Source: UKL13-2 sp964417885 (GTDB lineage Bacteria > Pseudomonadota > Gammaproteobacteria > Burkholderiales > Usitatibacteraceae). From it: 37,656 nucleotides of DNA. The position numbers and the translations under genes were made by a program. Under the pieces are notes generated by a model. That model searched no databases. It had not been told where the DNA came from and saw only the letters and a program-made list of their open reading frames with translations. Shown piece after piece: positions 15,526-25,817 of the stretch (its first letter is position 1; every line of letters begins with the position of its first letter). The stretch is from the NCBI GenBank assembly GCA_964417885.1, contig CAYQKN010000022.1:1-37656 (forward strand), read 5' to 3'.

Positions 15526-18500
15526 TCAGGCTGGCGTGCGTGAAAGCCGCACTTCAACCACGTGGTTCTTGCCGTCGTCGGCCAGTTCAACGCTCGAGTC
15601 TCGCTGCACGACACCATCAACGGTTGTGACGTCCTCGAGCGGGCCGCCCGGACTGGATTGCAGCAACGCGATTGAGTAGTTGGTTTCACCGTGTCTGTAG
15701 GACAGATTGAAGCCTGCCCAATCCGCAGGCAGGCACGGCGCAAACCGCAGCCTGCCGCCTTCGACGTGCAGACCGAGAAGCGAATCCACAATCAGGCGAT
15801 ACATCCAGCCGGCCGAACCCGTATACCAGGTCCATCCGCCACGACCGATGTGCGGTGAGAGGGCATAGACATCGGCCGCCATGACGTATGGCTCCGCTTT
15901 GTAGGTGGCGACGGAATCGGCGGAGTTGGTGTGATTGACCGGGTTGATCATGTTGAACAGCTCCCAGGCGCGCCGGCTGTCTCCCTGTGCGGCAAACGCC
16001 ATGGCTGCCCAGATCGCGCCATGCGTGTATTGGCCGCCATTTTCCCGGACCCCTGGAACATAACCTTTGATGTATCCCGGATTCAGCGCGGATTTGTCAA
16101 AAGGCGGGTCAAGCAATTGCACCAGCGCGTGGTCGCGCCGCACCAGGCGCCGGTCCACCGCGTCCATCGCCATGCGCGCGCGCGCGCCATCGGCCGCCGC
16201 GGACAGCACCGACCAGCTTTGCGATATCGAATCAATCTGGCAGTCGTCATTGGACGCGGAGCCCAGTGGCCCGCCGTCGTCGAAATATGCGCGCCGGTAC
16301 CACTCTCCATCCCATCCGTGCTGCTCGATGTTGCGGCGCAGCTGATCCGCCTCGGCACGGCAGCGATCAGCAAACGCGGCGTCATTATTCAGGCTCGCCA
16401 CCTTGCCAAAGCGAACCAGCGTGTCATAAAGGAAAAACCCCAGCCAGACGCTTTCACCCCTGCCTTGAATGCCGACCAGATTCATGACGTCGTTCCAGTC
16501 CCCCGAGCCCATCAAAGGCAGGCCGTGCTCGCCAAAGCGCAGGCCCCTGAGTATCGCCCGCACACAGTGCTGATAGAGCGTTGCTGCCGTCCCGGAACGG
16601 CCAGGAAGGTCGTAGTACGAATCGTCCTCCGCGTTCACCGGGCGGCCTTCCAGAAACGGTATCGATTCACCCAGGACGCCGACGTCGCCTGTTTTCACCA
16701 CGTAGCGGCAGGTCGCCTGCGGCAACCAAAGGAAGTCATCGGTGCAGCGGGTGCGCACGCCTCGACCTGTTGGCGGATGCCACCAGTGCTGCACGTCGCC
16801 CTCGACGAACTGGCGGGCAGCGCAAAGCAGCAAATGGTCCCTCACCAGCAAGGGCTCGGCGTAGACCAGCGACATGAAGTCCTGCAATTGGTCGCGAAAT
16901 CCGAAGGCGCCGCCCGACTGGTAAAAGCCGCTGCGCGCCCAAATGCGGCACGCAAGGGTCTGGTAAAGCAGCCAGCCATTGGCGAGGATATTCAGCGCGG
17001 GGTCCGGCGTATCAACCTGCACCGTATCCAGCGTGTGGCGCCAGTAGTTGCGCACAGCAGCAAGCGAATGCTGCGCGACATCCGCGCCTCGCAACCGCTG
17101 CACCAGTTCTCGGCCGTCAGTATTGCGGCGCCCCTTTGCGCCAAGCCTGAATATGATCTCGCGGCTTTGCCCGGCGGCCAGTTCAAACGGAACTTGTATC
17201 GCGCCGCAGGGGTCCAGTCCCGCGCCTACCCGGTTGGAAAGGCCGGCGCGGCTCATCGACGCCGGACGCCGGTGGGTGCCGTTGCGACCAAGAAACTCGC
17301 GCCGGTCACCAGTGAAAGTCACGCCATCCTGCTGCATGGCATCGTCGGCATCAAAGAACGCAATACGGTCCGCAAACTCTGTACTGTACGGGTTGTGTGC
17401 GCATAGCGCGCCACTCACCGGATCGATGGTGGTCACGATGTGCATTGCAGATTTCGGCCGAAGATCGCCCATTACCCACTCTACGTAGCCAGTGGCCGAA
17501 AGGCGCCGGGCACGGTCCGAAAGATTGCTGATCCTCAACACTGACAGCTTGACGGCCGCCTCGGTGTCCACAAATATGGTGAGCACCGATCTGACGCCTT
17601 GTTCCTCGTGCTCGAACTGGCTGTAGCCGAAGCCGTGTCGCGTGACATAGTGCGTTTCCCCGCCGCACGGCAGCAATGTGGGCGACCAATAATTGCCGGT
17701 CTCCTCATCGCGAAGGTAAATTGCTTCGCCTGTCGAGTCGCTGACCGGATCGTCGCTCCAGGGCGTCAGGCGGAATTCGTGGGCGTTTTCACTCCACGAA
17801 TATGCGGCGCCGCTTTCGGAAATGACGGTGCCGAAATGCGGATTCGCGATCACGTTCACCCAGGGCGCCGGGGTCGGCTTCTCCCTGTTCACGGTGACGA
17901 TGTATTCCTGTCCATCACGTGAAAAACCGCCGAAGCCATTGAAAAACTGAAGGTCAGTGTGCGCCTGCGGCGGATCCGCGTTGATGCGTGCCCGGCCGGT
18001 ACGCGGCATTGGCTGGCGAGTTGGCACAAACGGCGGCATCGCCTGTTCCCGCGAACCACGGGGCTCACGCCGGCTAATCTGGTCCGCGAGGGTGCCGCGG
18101 CCATCGGTGACGATCAGCCGCGCGACGCTCTGGAACAGGGTGCGATCCTCGGCGGAAATCTGTTCGACCGCACGAACGAATATGCCGCCGGGTCGATCCG
18201 TGACGTTTGCCGAGTTGCCGGCGGCAATCAGCCCCATGATCTGCTCCTGCAGGGCCTGGCGGTAGCCCGCGTGATCTTCATTCCAGATCACGAGGTCGAC
18301 TGCCAGCCCCTTCAGTCGCCAGTAGGCATGTGCCCGGACCATCTGGCGCACCAGTTCAATATTTGCAATATCGCCAATCTGCAACAACACAATCGGAAGG
18401 TCGCCGGAAATGGCATATCCCCAGAGTCCGGATTGGCCGCGCCGGTTGCGGGCAAGCACCGCCGCATCGGCGCGCAACGCGTTGTTGGCATAGATCACCG

Positions 18501-21500
18501 AACCTGCCAGACGGCCATACAGCTGCGCATCAGATTCGCTGGCATCGATTTGCCGCAGGCTCACCCAGCTGTGTGTCCATGCGAGGTCGAAGACACGGCT
18601 GGCGAGATGCCGGTCACCATACTTGCCGACCAGACCCAAGGCATCCTGGCGGGATGTGGCCATGCCGGAAACCACGTCGACTGTTGCGGTCTGCTCGGCC
18701 TCCAGTGTTATCCGGCAGCGAATCGCCACGATCGGGTCAAGAACGGAGCCTTCGCCGCCTGAGAGCGGCCCGGTTTCCGTCATCGCGAGTGGCGAGTCGA
18801 CGCGACGGGTCCGCCCGATGAAGCGCATGCGGTCGGTCTCGTAGGAAACAGCCGTAGCCTGGACGTCGCGTGCCGCCATTTGATGAAACATCCATGGCGA
18901 GTGCTCATCAACCGATCGCGGCCGGCGGTTGCACAGGATTGCCTGTCGATCGCGCAGAATTTCCGTCTGGACGAACAAGTTGCTGAACGCCGGGTGCAGC
19001 GCGTCGGCGGCCGGCGCCGCCAGCACCACCTCTGCGTAGCTTGTGATCTCGATCGTTCGCCTGACTCGCCCGCAGTTGGTTATGTGAATCCGGCGCAACT
19101 CGATATCGTCCTCCGGTGATACGACGATCTCGGTGTGGGTCTCAATGTCGTGGTCGCGCCGGCGAAATTCTGCCCGGCCCTCGGAAAATATTGCCTCATA
19201 GGTATCGGCCTGCTTCAGCGTCGGCTGGTGCGCGGTCGACCAGAAAGCACCGGTTGCAACATCGCGCAAATAGCAAAACATCCCCCAGTTGTCACGGGTG
19301 CCGTCTTCGTGCCAGCGCGTGACGGCCAGATCCTTCCATCGGCTGCAACCGCCGCCGGCATTCGTTACCATCACATGGTAGCGGCCATTTGAAAGCAGTT
19401 GAACCTCCGGTATTCTGGTGTCGGCACTTGTCAGCACGCGCATCGGCGTTTCCTGTCCGATCGACAGGGGACGTACCTCTGCAAGGTCGGGCGCCTGCCT
19501 GTGCAGCGCCGTTGCCACAGGAATCCTTTCCTGCAACAGCAGCATGGTTGCCTGGAACTGCGGGTCGGTTTCGAATCGTTTCTGCATCGGACGGTCGAGC
19601 AGCAGGTAGGCGAGCGACAGCATTGCCATGCCCTGGTGATGGGCCATGAACGAACGCACCACCGTGCTCGATTGGCCGCGCGGCAGGCGTGACGGGGTGA
19701 AATCGACCGCTTCATACATGCCAAGTTTGCCGAGCAGGCCATCGTTTGCCAGTCGCTGCAGGTTCTGGCAGGCAGCCTCGGGCATGACCATCAAAGCCAG
19801 TACCGACGCGTACGGCGCGATCACCAGGTCCTCGGCCAATCCGCGCTTCAGGCCCAATCCAGGCACGCCGAAAGCCCGGTACTGGTAGTTGAGCCCCGCA
19901 TCAACCGTGTTGTAGCCGGACTCGGATATGCCCCATGGCACGCCGCGCTGGTTCCCGTACTGGATCTGGCTCTTCACTGCCGCACGACAAGTCTGGTCCA
20001 GCAGTGTGTTTTCATACGCCGGCATCACCAGCAACGGCATCAGATACTCGAACATGGAGCCGCTCCATGAGAGCAGGATCGATTCGCCGGCAGCCGTCGT
20101 CAACTGGCGGCCGAGCGCAAACCAGTTTTCCTGCGGAACCGCTCCCTGTGCGATGGCAACGAAGCTGCACAGCCGCGCTTCCGACGCCAGCAGGTCATAG
20201 TGGCCGGAATCACGCCGGCGCTGATCCACGTTGTAGCCGACCGCAAGCAAGTGGACCGCCTGATCGTACAGAAAGCTGTAGTCAAACTGGGCCAGCTCGC
20301 CGGATTGACGGGCAAGTTCCTCGATCGCCGCAATTCGGGCCCGCGCGCGGAAGGAACCCAGCGCAACAAGAGGGTGAAGCTCTGCCGCGCTGGCAAGCTC
20401 CGCCTTCGTGGCATCGGCTTCTTGGCCACCGGTGATGCTCGCCGCGAAATTTTCGTCCAGCATCGACAGCTCGCGCAGGGTGGGCACGGTGACCAGGCCG
20501 GGCAGGTCGCGAAGCAATCGGTCGGGTATCGCCTGCAGCATGCTCCATGGCGCAAGAAATTCCAGTTCAGCCCGCAGGTCACGAATTTGCCGAACCAGCG
20601 CATCCACCCACCAGCCCAAATCGTTGCCGGCAGCAGCCGCAACATCCTCCGCCGGTGTCACCGGCATCACGCCGGCAAGTGTATCGGCGGCGGCGCTCAG
20701 CCGGCCCAGCCAGTGATTGGCCGCGGTGATCGTTGTCGGTCCTGAGTCCTGAGCCGCCTCAACATCCCGGCGCAACCGGCCCACTTCCTGCGACGCAATG
20801 TCGTGGGCCAAATCTTCAATCACGGCCAGCGTGTCATCCAGCCCGGCAAAAACGCGCGGGCCAACGATCTTCTCGTCGATAAGTCCACGAAGGCCGGGTC
20901 GCAGGGTCAGCAAGTGGCCGGCAAGGTTGCCGCTGTCGACAGACGAAACATACAAAGGTCGCAGCGGCGCCAGCGTCAGGGTGTCGTACCAATTGTAGAA
21001 GTGGCCCTGATACCGTTCCAGCTTGCTCATCGAGGCAAGTGCGCTCGAGGTGCGTTCAATCAGTGTTCCGGCTGAAACGAAGCCAAAATCATGGGCGGCC
21101 AGGTTGGCCAGCAACGCAAGACCCATGTTGGTGGGTGAGGTTCGATGCGCGAGCGCGGCGACCGGTTGCTCTTGATAGTTGTCCGGCGGCAGCCAGTGAT
21201 CCGCGGCGGTAACGAAGCTTTCGAAAAACGCCCAGGTCCTGCGCGTCAGAACATGTAGGAAGCGTGTCTGTGAAGGCCGGAGTCTGGCAGGCTGCCTTGC
21301 GAGAGGACGACTGATCCACCAGGTAAGCACCGGCGCAACAAACCAAAGGCAAAGAATGGCGCCCGCCACAGCGAGTGAACCGGGCCTGGCCGCGAACAGG
21401 TAAAGTGTTGTGACAGTCGCCGTGGCCGGCGCAACCCACATCGTTGCCAGGCTTTGCATCAGGTCGTCCGTACCTCCCGGCTTTGGCGCAGGTTTTCGCG

Positions 21501-24384
21501 CGACGTCACCCGAGCGTTCCGGTTCGCCGGACGGATTCCACTCCAGCAAACGCCGGCGGGTAATCAGCACGCGGATCGTGGTTCGAACCACCGCATCGAT
21601 GCTGAAGCTGGCCTCATAAGGGAGGCAGGCCAGATCCAGCGTTGCCTGGCCAAGCTGCCTGCCGGTGGCGCGCAGCGAAGCGGAAACATGCTGGCTTGTC
21701 CGGATGTTCTCCGGTTTGCCGAGCAGCCTCAATCCGGACGTGATCAAGGCAGGCAGGAAGAAGATACCAAGGATGGCCAGGGTCCAGTATTGGACCGCAA
21801 CAATCTCGGCCCAGCCGAACAGAAACAACAGGAGCAGCGCTGCCGGAACCAGGCTGCGTCGGAGGTTATCCAGCAGCTTCCACTGGGAAAGTCTCGACAG
21901 CGGATTTCGAAGGCGTTTCGCACTGCCTGCGCCGGGTCCCGGCACGCTCGACAGCAGCCAGGTCGCGATTTGCCAGTCGCCGCGTATCCAGCGATGGCGG
22001 CGGCTTACATCGGCACCGTAGCGGGCGGGATAGTCCTCGTATAGCTGTACATCGCTCAGCAAACCGGCGCGCGCGTAACAGCCTTCCAGCAGATCGTGAC
22101 TGAGAATCCGGTTTTCAGGCAGGCGGTCTTTAAGCGATCGCTCAAAGATGTCAACGTCATAGATGCCCTTGCCGACGTACGAGCCCTCATGAAACAGGTC
22201 CTGGTAGACGTCCGAGACAGCGCGGGTGTACGGGTCCAGCCCTGAATCGCTGCCGCACAATTGCGCGAAACGCGAGCGATTGGTACTTGGCAGACTGACG
22301 GCGACGCGTGGCTGAAGGATGCCGTATCCCTCAGTGACGCGCTGCTGCGCGTGGTCATACCGCGCGCGGTTGAGCGGATGCGCCATGGTTCCGGCCAGTT
22401 CGCGTGCGGAATCGCGCGGCAGTTGCGTGTCCGTATCGAGCGTGATTACGTATTTGACCTCCCGCAGGATCGCGATGCGGCCAACGATCAGCGAAAAGGG
22501 CGCAGCCGATCCTGACCGCAGCAGCGCGTTCAGGTCGGCGAGTTTTCCGCGCTTGCGCTCATAGCCCATCCAGATGCGCTCTTCGGCATTCCACCGGCGC
22601 GGACGATGAAACAGAAAAAACGTGTCATGGTCCGTCCCGGTGTATTTGAGATTCAGGGCATCGATCAGCGCGCCGGCTCGCTGCTGTATTGCGGCGTCCT
22701 CCGGCAGTGTCTCCAGGCTGGCGTCGGGGAAATCGGTCAACAGGCCAAAATGAAGGTTTGGATCGCGGTTGGCGAGAAACCTGACTTCCAGCGCCTCAGC
22801 CAGTTCGTCGACGGACTGGCGGTTCGAGATCATGGTCGGAACAATCACCAGGGTACGCGACAGCGACGGGATGCCCTTCGAAAAATCCATGCGCGGCAAC
22901 AGCTGCGGGGAGGCCAGCAAGGTCGCCAGCCAGTTCACCAGCGCTGTGGCAAGCTGGCTGGCCGCAAGAATTGCTGCGATGCCCGACCCGGCCAGCAGCC
23001 AGCCGGCCAAACCACTGGCAACAGCCATGAGAAAGAAGCAGCCAGCCAGCGCCGTCGTCAGCAGGCCGATTGAGCCAAGATAGAGCAGCAGTGGAACCCG
23101 CCTGCCGAGGCTGTCGAACCGACGCAGAGTTTCGAGAAGGGAGAAGCGCGCTTCCGCGCTGCGCTCCAGCTCCGGCCGGCCGTTGTCGATCAGAAAATAG
23201 CCAACGTGCGCCTTGCGATCGTTGCCGCCTTCAACAGATTGCGCCTTGCCCTGATGCGCAAGCTGGACCGCCTTTCGCGCCACGTCGAACTCGGAGAGCT
23301 CGCTGTGCCTGGCGATTTTCTCGATCACATGCCGATACTGATCGCGGGTGCCAAAATCCATCTGTGCGTAAATGCCGTCCGGATCTTCTCGCAGCTTCTG
23401 CTCAACCGCGCTCATCGACTCGACGAAGTCGCGCCAATCGATGGCGGCGAGCAACCTCAGGCTGCCGATGCTGTTGCTGATGGAAACCTGGTTGGCGGCC
23501 TGACTCTGGGTCTCCGATTGCACCAGCGCTTCGATGGTCAGGCCCGACTCACCAAGGCGCTGTTCAATCCAGGTCAGCGGAAGTGCCAGCGCGGAGCTGT
23601 GCCCCTGCAGTCGGCGTGCCAATTCCGCGACAAACGAGTTCACCAGCGGCGGATTCGACCGCGCCATGTCGGCGATCACCAGGATCAGACTTTTGGGATC
23701 TCTCTCGGCAACGTCGACCATTTGGTCGGCCCAGGAGTTTGCCCGGTTCCGATCGATGATGCCGGCGGCGACACGGGTCCCGACCCGTCGCATGTTTTCG
23801 ATCAGCGCCAGGCGCAACATGATCGGAATTGCCCACAACTCGCCCAGCTGCAGGCCGCTTGTTTTCTGATAGGACGCGACAAAGCGATTGAGGCTTTCCG
23901 GATCAACGCGACCATCGCCGTGGGAAATCGCCTCGAGGGCAATGTCGTAGACTCGTGGCAGGCCTGCAGACGTACCGTTTGCGAGCAGCGGAAGCTCTCG
24001 GCTGTAGCCCTTGGGGAAGTGCCGCCTCGCGGTCCTTATCTGTTCTTCGATCAGGTAAAAATTGTCGAGCAGCCAATCTCCGGCTGGCGTGATACGCCGG
24101 TTCGCCTTCACAGTCTGCGTCAGCAGTTCGCAGGCGTCGGCCAGCACCGTCCCGTTGTCGGTCAGCCGAGCCAGCAATTTATCCGGGCCGCGACCCCGGG
24201 TCAGCCGGTGCGACTCGGCGAGCGTCCGACCGTGGCGCTCCATCTGGTCGGCACTGAATAGAACAGCGCGCAACGGCGGTTCAGCCGCGGCGTATTTCTG
24301 GGTCACCATCTTTCGGCCGAGCCTTGCGGCCCAGTCTCGCCATGCTGGCGTTGCCGAAGTGGCGGGGTTGGCTGCTGCCTTCAA
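15526..24384 (-). CDS. ndvB: Cyclic beta-1,2-glucan synthase
   Basis: A 2952-residue inner-membrane enzyme that makes cyclic beta-1,2-glucans (osmoregulated periplasmic glucans) from UDP-glucose. Domain order matches NdvB/Cgs. There is an N-terminal region, then a membrane pair (LLLYLGSIGLLTTALAGCFF). The GT84 domain has DTDTQ near residue 648 and RHRWIRGDWQ near 798. More membrane helices and a glucoamylase-like domain (SWSGSMFEYLMPLLV; YGNQRGVPWGISESGYN) follow. C-terminal GH94 phosphorylase modules contain GAFGFRDQLQDFMSL near 2495 and GSGDWNDVMN; in the family they set ring size. Length is like known Cgs (about 2800-2900). TTG 24384 is chosen because AGGAG lies 8 nt upstream; the frame is open to 24525, and ATG 24309 is the alternative. 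An operator copy lies upstream. Long plus-strand ORFs opposite it are shadows. Confidence 0.93.
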   Translation of the reverse strand: MKAAANPATSATPAWRDWAARLGRKMVTQKYAAAEPPLRAVLFSADQMERHGRTLAESHRLTRGRGPDKLLARLTDNGTVLADACELLTQTVKANRRITPAGDWLLDNFYLIEEQIRTARRHFPKGYSRELPLLANGTSAGLPRVYDIALEAISHGDGRVDPESLNRFVASYQKTSGLQLGELWAIPIMLRLALIENMRRVGTRVAAGIIDRNRANSWADQMVDVAERDPKSLILVIADMARSNPPLVNSFVAELARRLQGHSSALALPLTWIEQRLGESGLTIEALVQSETQSQAANQVSISNSIGSLRLLAAIDWRDFVESMSAVEQKLREDPDGIYAQMDFGTRDQYRHVIEKIARHSELSEFDVARKAVQLAHQGKAQSVEGGNDRKAHVGYFLIDNGRPELERSAEARFSLLETLRRFDSLGRRVPLLLYLGSIGLLTTALAGCFFLMAVASGLAGWLLAGSGIAAILAASQLATALVNWLATLLASPQLLPRMDFSKGIPSLSRTLVIVPTMISNRQSVDELAEALEVRFLANRDPNLHFGLLTDFPDASLETLPEDAAIQQRAGALIDALNLKYTGTDHDTFFLFHRPRRWNAEERIWMGYERKRGKLADLNALLRSGSAAPFSLIVGRIAILREVKYVITLDTDTQLPRDSARELAGTMAHPLNRARYDHAQQRVTEGYGILQPRVAVSLPSTNRSRFAQLCGSDSGLDPYTRAVSDVYQDLFHEGSYVGKGIYDVDIFERSLKDRLPENRILSHDLLEGCYARAGLLSDVQLYEDYPARYGADVSRRHRWIRGDWQIATWLLSSVPGPGAGSAKRLRNPLSRLSQWKLLDNLRRSLVPAALLLLFLFGWAEIVAVQYWTLAILGIFFLPALITSGLRLLGKPENIRTSQHVSASLRATGRQLGQATLDLACLPYEASFSIDAVVRTTIRVLITRRRLLEWNPSGEPERSGDVARKPAPKPGGTDDLMQSLATMWVAPATATVTTLYLFAARPGSLAVAGAILCLWFVAPVLTWWISRPLARQPARLRPSQTRFLHVLTRRTWAFFESFVTAADHWLPPDNYQEQPVAALAHRTSPTNMGLALLANLAAHDFGFVSAGTLIERTSSALASMSKLERYQGHFYNWYDTLTLAPLRPLYVSSVDSGNLAGHLLTLRPGLRGLIDEKIVGPRVFAGLDDTLAVIEDLAHDIASQEVGRLRRDVEAAQDSGPTTITAANHWLGRLSAAADTLAGVMPVTPAEDVAAAAGNDLGWWVDALVRQIRDLRAELEFLAPWSMLQAIPDRLLRDLPGLVTVPTLRELSMLDENFAASITGGQEADATKAELASAAELHPLVALGSFRARARIAAIEELARQSGELAQFDYSFLYDQAVHLLAVGYNVDQRRRDSGHYDLLASEARLCSFVAIAQGAVPQENWFALGRQLTTAAGESILLSWSGSMFEYLMPLLVMPAYENTLLDQTCRAAVKSQIQYGNQRGVPWGISESGYNTVDAGLNYQYRAFGVPGLGLKRGLAEDLVIAPYASVLALMVMPEAACQNLQRLANDGLLGKLGMYEAVDFTPSRLPRGQSSTVVRSFMAHHQGMAMLSLAYLLLDRPMQKRFETDPQFQATMLLLQERIPVATALHRQAPDLAEVRPLSIGQETPMRVLTSADTRIPEVQLLSNGRYHVMVTNAGGGCSRWKDLAVTRWHEDGTRDNWGMFCYLRDVATGAFWSTAHQPTLKQADTYEAIFSEGRAEFRRRDHDIETHTEIVVSPEDDIELRRIHITNCGRVRRTIEITSYAEVVLAAPAADALHPAFSNLFVQTEILRDRQAILCNRRPRSVDEHSPWMFHQMAARDVQATAVSYETDRMRFIGRTRRVDSPLAMTETGPLSGGEGSVLDPIVAIRCRITLEAEQTATVDVVSGMATSRQDALGLVGKYGDRHLASRVFDLAWTHSWVSLRQIDASESDAQLYGRLAGSVIYANNALRADAAVLARNRRGQSGLWGYAISGDLPIVLLQIGDIANIELVRQMVRAHAYWRLKGLAVDLVIWNEDHAGYRQALQEQIMGLIAAGNSANVTDRPGGIFVRAVEQISAEDRTLFQSVARLIVTDGRGTLADQISRREPRGSREQAMPPFVPTRQPMPRTGRARINADPPQAHTDLQFFNGFGGFSRDGQEYIVTVNREKPTPAPWVNVIANPHFGTVISESGAAYSWSENAHEFRLTPWSDDPVSDSTGEAIYLRDEETGNYWSPTLLPCGGETHYVTRHGFGYSQFEHEEQGVRSVLTIFVDTEAAVKLSVLRISNLSDRARRLSATGYVEWVMGDLRPKSAMHIVTTIDPVSGALCAHNPYSTEFADRIAFFDADDAMQQDGVTFTGDRREFLGRNGTHRRPASMSRAGLSNRVGAGLDPCGAIQVPFELAAGQSREIIFRLGAKGRRNTDGRELVQRLRGADVAQHSLAAVRNYWRHTLDTVQVDTPDPALNILANGWLLYQTLACRIWARSGFYQSGGAFGFRDQLQDFMSLVYAEPLLVRDHLLLCAARQFVEGDVQHWWHPPTGRGVRTRCTDDFLWLPQATCRYVVKTGDVGVLGESIPFLEGRPVNAEDDSYYDLPGRSGTAATLYQHCVRAILRGLRFGEHGLPLMGSGDWNDVMNLVGIQGRGESVWLGFFLYDTLVRFGKVASLNNDAAFADRCRAEADQLRRNIEQHGWDGEWYRRAYFDDGGPLGSASNDDCQIDSISQSWSVLSAAADGARARMAMDAVDRRLVRRDHALVQLLDPPFDKSALNPGYIKGYVPGVRENGGQYTHGAIWAAMAFAAQGDSRRAWELFNMINPVNHTNSADSVATYKAEPYVMAADVYALSPHIGRGGWTWYTGSAGWMYRLIVDSLLGLHVEGGRLRFAPCLPADWAGFNLSYRHGETNYSIALLQSSPGGPLEDVTTVDGVVQRDSSVELADDGKNHVVEVRLSRTPA

Positions 24385-24621
24385 ATCGAGAGCTCCTCGG
24401 GGACGGCATTGCCTTGCCGGTCGACATGCCGGGCGGCCAGCGCAAATTTTGGTTTCACTTCCGGCGGCGAACGCAACCGACGATCGCGGGTACGGACCCG
24501 CGACAGATGCGGCGAAGAAGGCCAATGGTTGGCAACGTCGTGCCTGGCCGAAAGCGCGCTTGTCGCTGGTTACGATTCAGCGCCGTTGTCCAAGCAGGTT
24601 ATCCGCAACCCTGCTGATCGT

Positions 24622-24639
24622 ATGTGCGCAATCGAACAT
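24622..24639 (-). promoter_or_regulatory. Recurrent Crp-type operator, copy 7 (glucan synthase)
   Basis: Minus strand: ATGTTCG-ATTG-CGCACAT followed by A. TAACCT (complement of 24596-24601) is centred exactly 32 bp downstream. The site lies in the gap 24385-24679 between Crp2 and the glucan synthase gene and points to the latter. Confidence 0.62.
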
Positions 24640-24679
24640 ACGGATCCGTGCAATGGGACGAGAGCCTGCAAACCTACGG

Positions 24680-25375
24680 CTAGCCGTGCGCGCCGCGCAC
24701 CTTTTCATAGCAGGAACAGGCGGCGGCCTCGAGGCCCCGGCTGTTGGTGATGCTGATGTTGCCGCGGTTGTAGTCGATCAGCTTTCGCTTCTTGAGCGCC
24801 AGTGCCGCATTGGTAACACCGACCCGCCGCACGCCCAGCATGTGGCCGAGAAAATCCTGCGTCAGTCGAAACTCGTTCGAGCGGACACGGTCACGCGTCA
24901 TCAACAGCCAGCGCGCCAGCCGTGCCTCAACCACATGAAACCGGTTGCAGGCCGCAGTCTGCGCGATTTGCGCCATCAGCGTGTGGATGTACAGATCGAG
25001 TTTTCGCTGCAACAGCGGATTGAGGCCCAGTTCCTTGCGGAACGGCGCCGCCTTCATTCGCAACGCCGTACCGGCGCCCTGAACCATTGCCCGGACCGGG
25101 CTGACGCCGATGCCCAGCGCGAAGGCCACGCCGACCATGCCTTCGCGCCCGACCATGCCGACCTCAAGAGCGAGATGACGGTCGACCACTGTCAGCAGCG
25201 ATACCAGCGAGTCAATCGGAAAGTAGACGAATTTGATGGCGTCACCCTGTTCATACAGCACCTCGCCAAACTCCAGCGACACGACCTGAAGATTGGCTGC
25301 CACGCGCTGGTAGTCAGCGCGCGAAAGCGCGGCGAGCAGTTTGTTGGCCACCGGCACGGGGGTCGAAATTCTCAT
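24680..25375 (-). CDS. Crp/Fnr family transcriptional regulator (Crp2)
   Basis: A 231-residue paralogue of Crp1 and Crp3. The effector domain (about residues 15-120) reads FGEVLYEQGDAIKFVYFPID and VGREGMVGVAFALGIGVSPVRAMV; the Arg aligned with the CRP phosphate-binding Arg is present. The HTH contains RLTQDFLGHMLGVRRVGVTNA: the second Arg is kept but the Glu seen in Crp1 and Crp3 is Val, so its DNA preference may differ. It ends SCYEKVRGAHG, a shortened form of the CxCY tail. ATG 25375 is supported by AGGAG, although 12 nt away; the frame is open to 25429 with weaker signals. It is divergent from the histidine kinase operon and has an operator copy in front of it. Confidence 0.9.
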   Translation of the reverse strand: MRISTPVPVANKLLAALSRADYQRVAANLQVVSLEFGEVLYEQGDAIKFVYFPIDSLVSLLTVVDRHLALEVGMVGREGMVGVAFALGIGVSPVRAMVQGAGTALRMKAAPFRKELGLNPLLQRKLDLYIHTLMAQIAQTAACNRFHVVEARLARWLLMTRDRVRSNEFRLTQDFLGHMLGVRRVGVTNAALALKKRKLIDYNRGNISITNSRGLEAAACSCYEKVRGAHG

Positions 25376-25518
25376 GATTGTCCGGCTCTCCTGTTGGGTA
25401 GTCACCATGCGGAAATCCGCAGGATGCATCGGAGAAGCCTAGATTCAAATCCGGTGTAGTGTTGCAGCGCATGGACGCGCTCCACGATGGCAAGGCTGGG
25501 CTGATTCCGGCCGGCCGT

Positions 25519-25536
25519 CTGTACGGGATCGTACAG
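25519..25536 (-). promoter_or_regulatory. Recurrent Crp-type operator, copy 8 (Crp2), perfect palindrome
   Basis: Minus strand: CTGTACG-ATCC-CGTACAG followed by A. The two 7-bp halves are exact complements. CAGCCT (complement of 25493-25498) is centred 32 bp away towards Crp2; no suitable -10 lies on the kinase side. Confidence 0.7.
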
Positions 25537-25652
25537 TGCAAACGGCCACAGGCATAGCCAAATCTGCGGCGCACCAACACTTCGCACTGGCCTCGCGAAT
25601 GGATTGCTGCGTCGCGCGGCAGCGCGCTGTGGCGCGGCCAAGCCGTTGCACA

Positions 25653-25670
25653 ATGTGTGCTGGCGCACAG
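25653..25670 (+). promoter_or_regulatory. Recurrent Crp-type operator, copy 9 (kinase operon)
   Basis: ATGTGTG-CTGG-CGCACAG followed by A. TATGAA at 25691-25696 is centred 32 bp downstream and would start transcription near 25703, about 115 nt before the kinase gene. Together with copy 8 it makes a divergent control region in the 442-bp gap 25376-25817. Confidence 0.63.
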
Positions 25671-25817
25671 ATGAAAATAGCGCACGCCTGTATGAAGCAG
25701 CATGACCCGGATCGCAACGGCTCTCATTGGCGCGCCAGCCGAAAACGGCAGTTGTCGGTTCAGTGGGCGGGAAAGCGCGATAGCATGCCGGACTGCCGCA
25801 TACAACTAAAGACACTC

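Noticed and set aside
15931..24261. Long plus-strand ORFs (for example 15931-17406 and 23206-24261) opposite the glucan synthase gene
   Set aside because: Their translations are Arg/Pro/Ala-rich with no domains, as expected for antisense frames of high-G+C DNA. The minus-strand frame has clear GT84 and GH94 motifs throughout.
24062..25459. 465-residue plus-strand ORF
   Set aside because: It is antisense to both the glucan synthase 5' end and Crp2, has no recognisable motif and no ribosome site.
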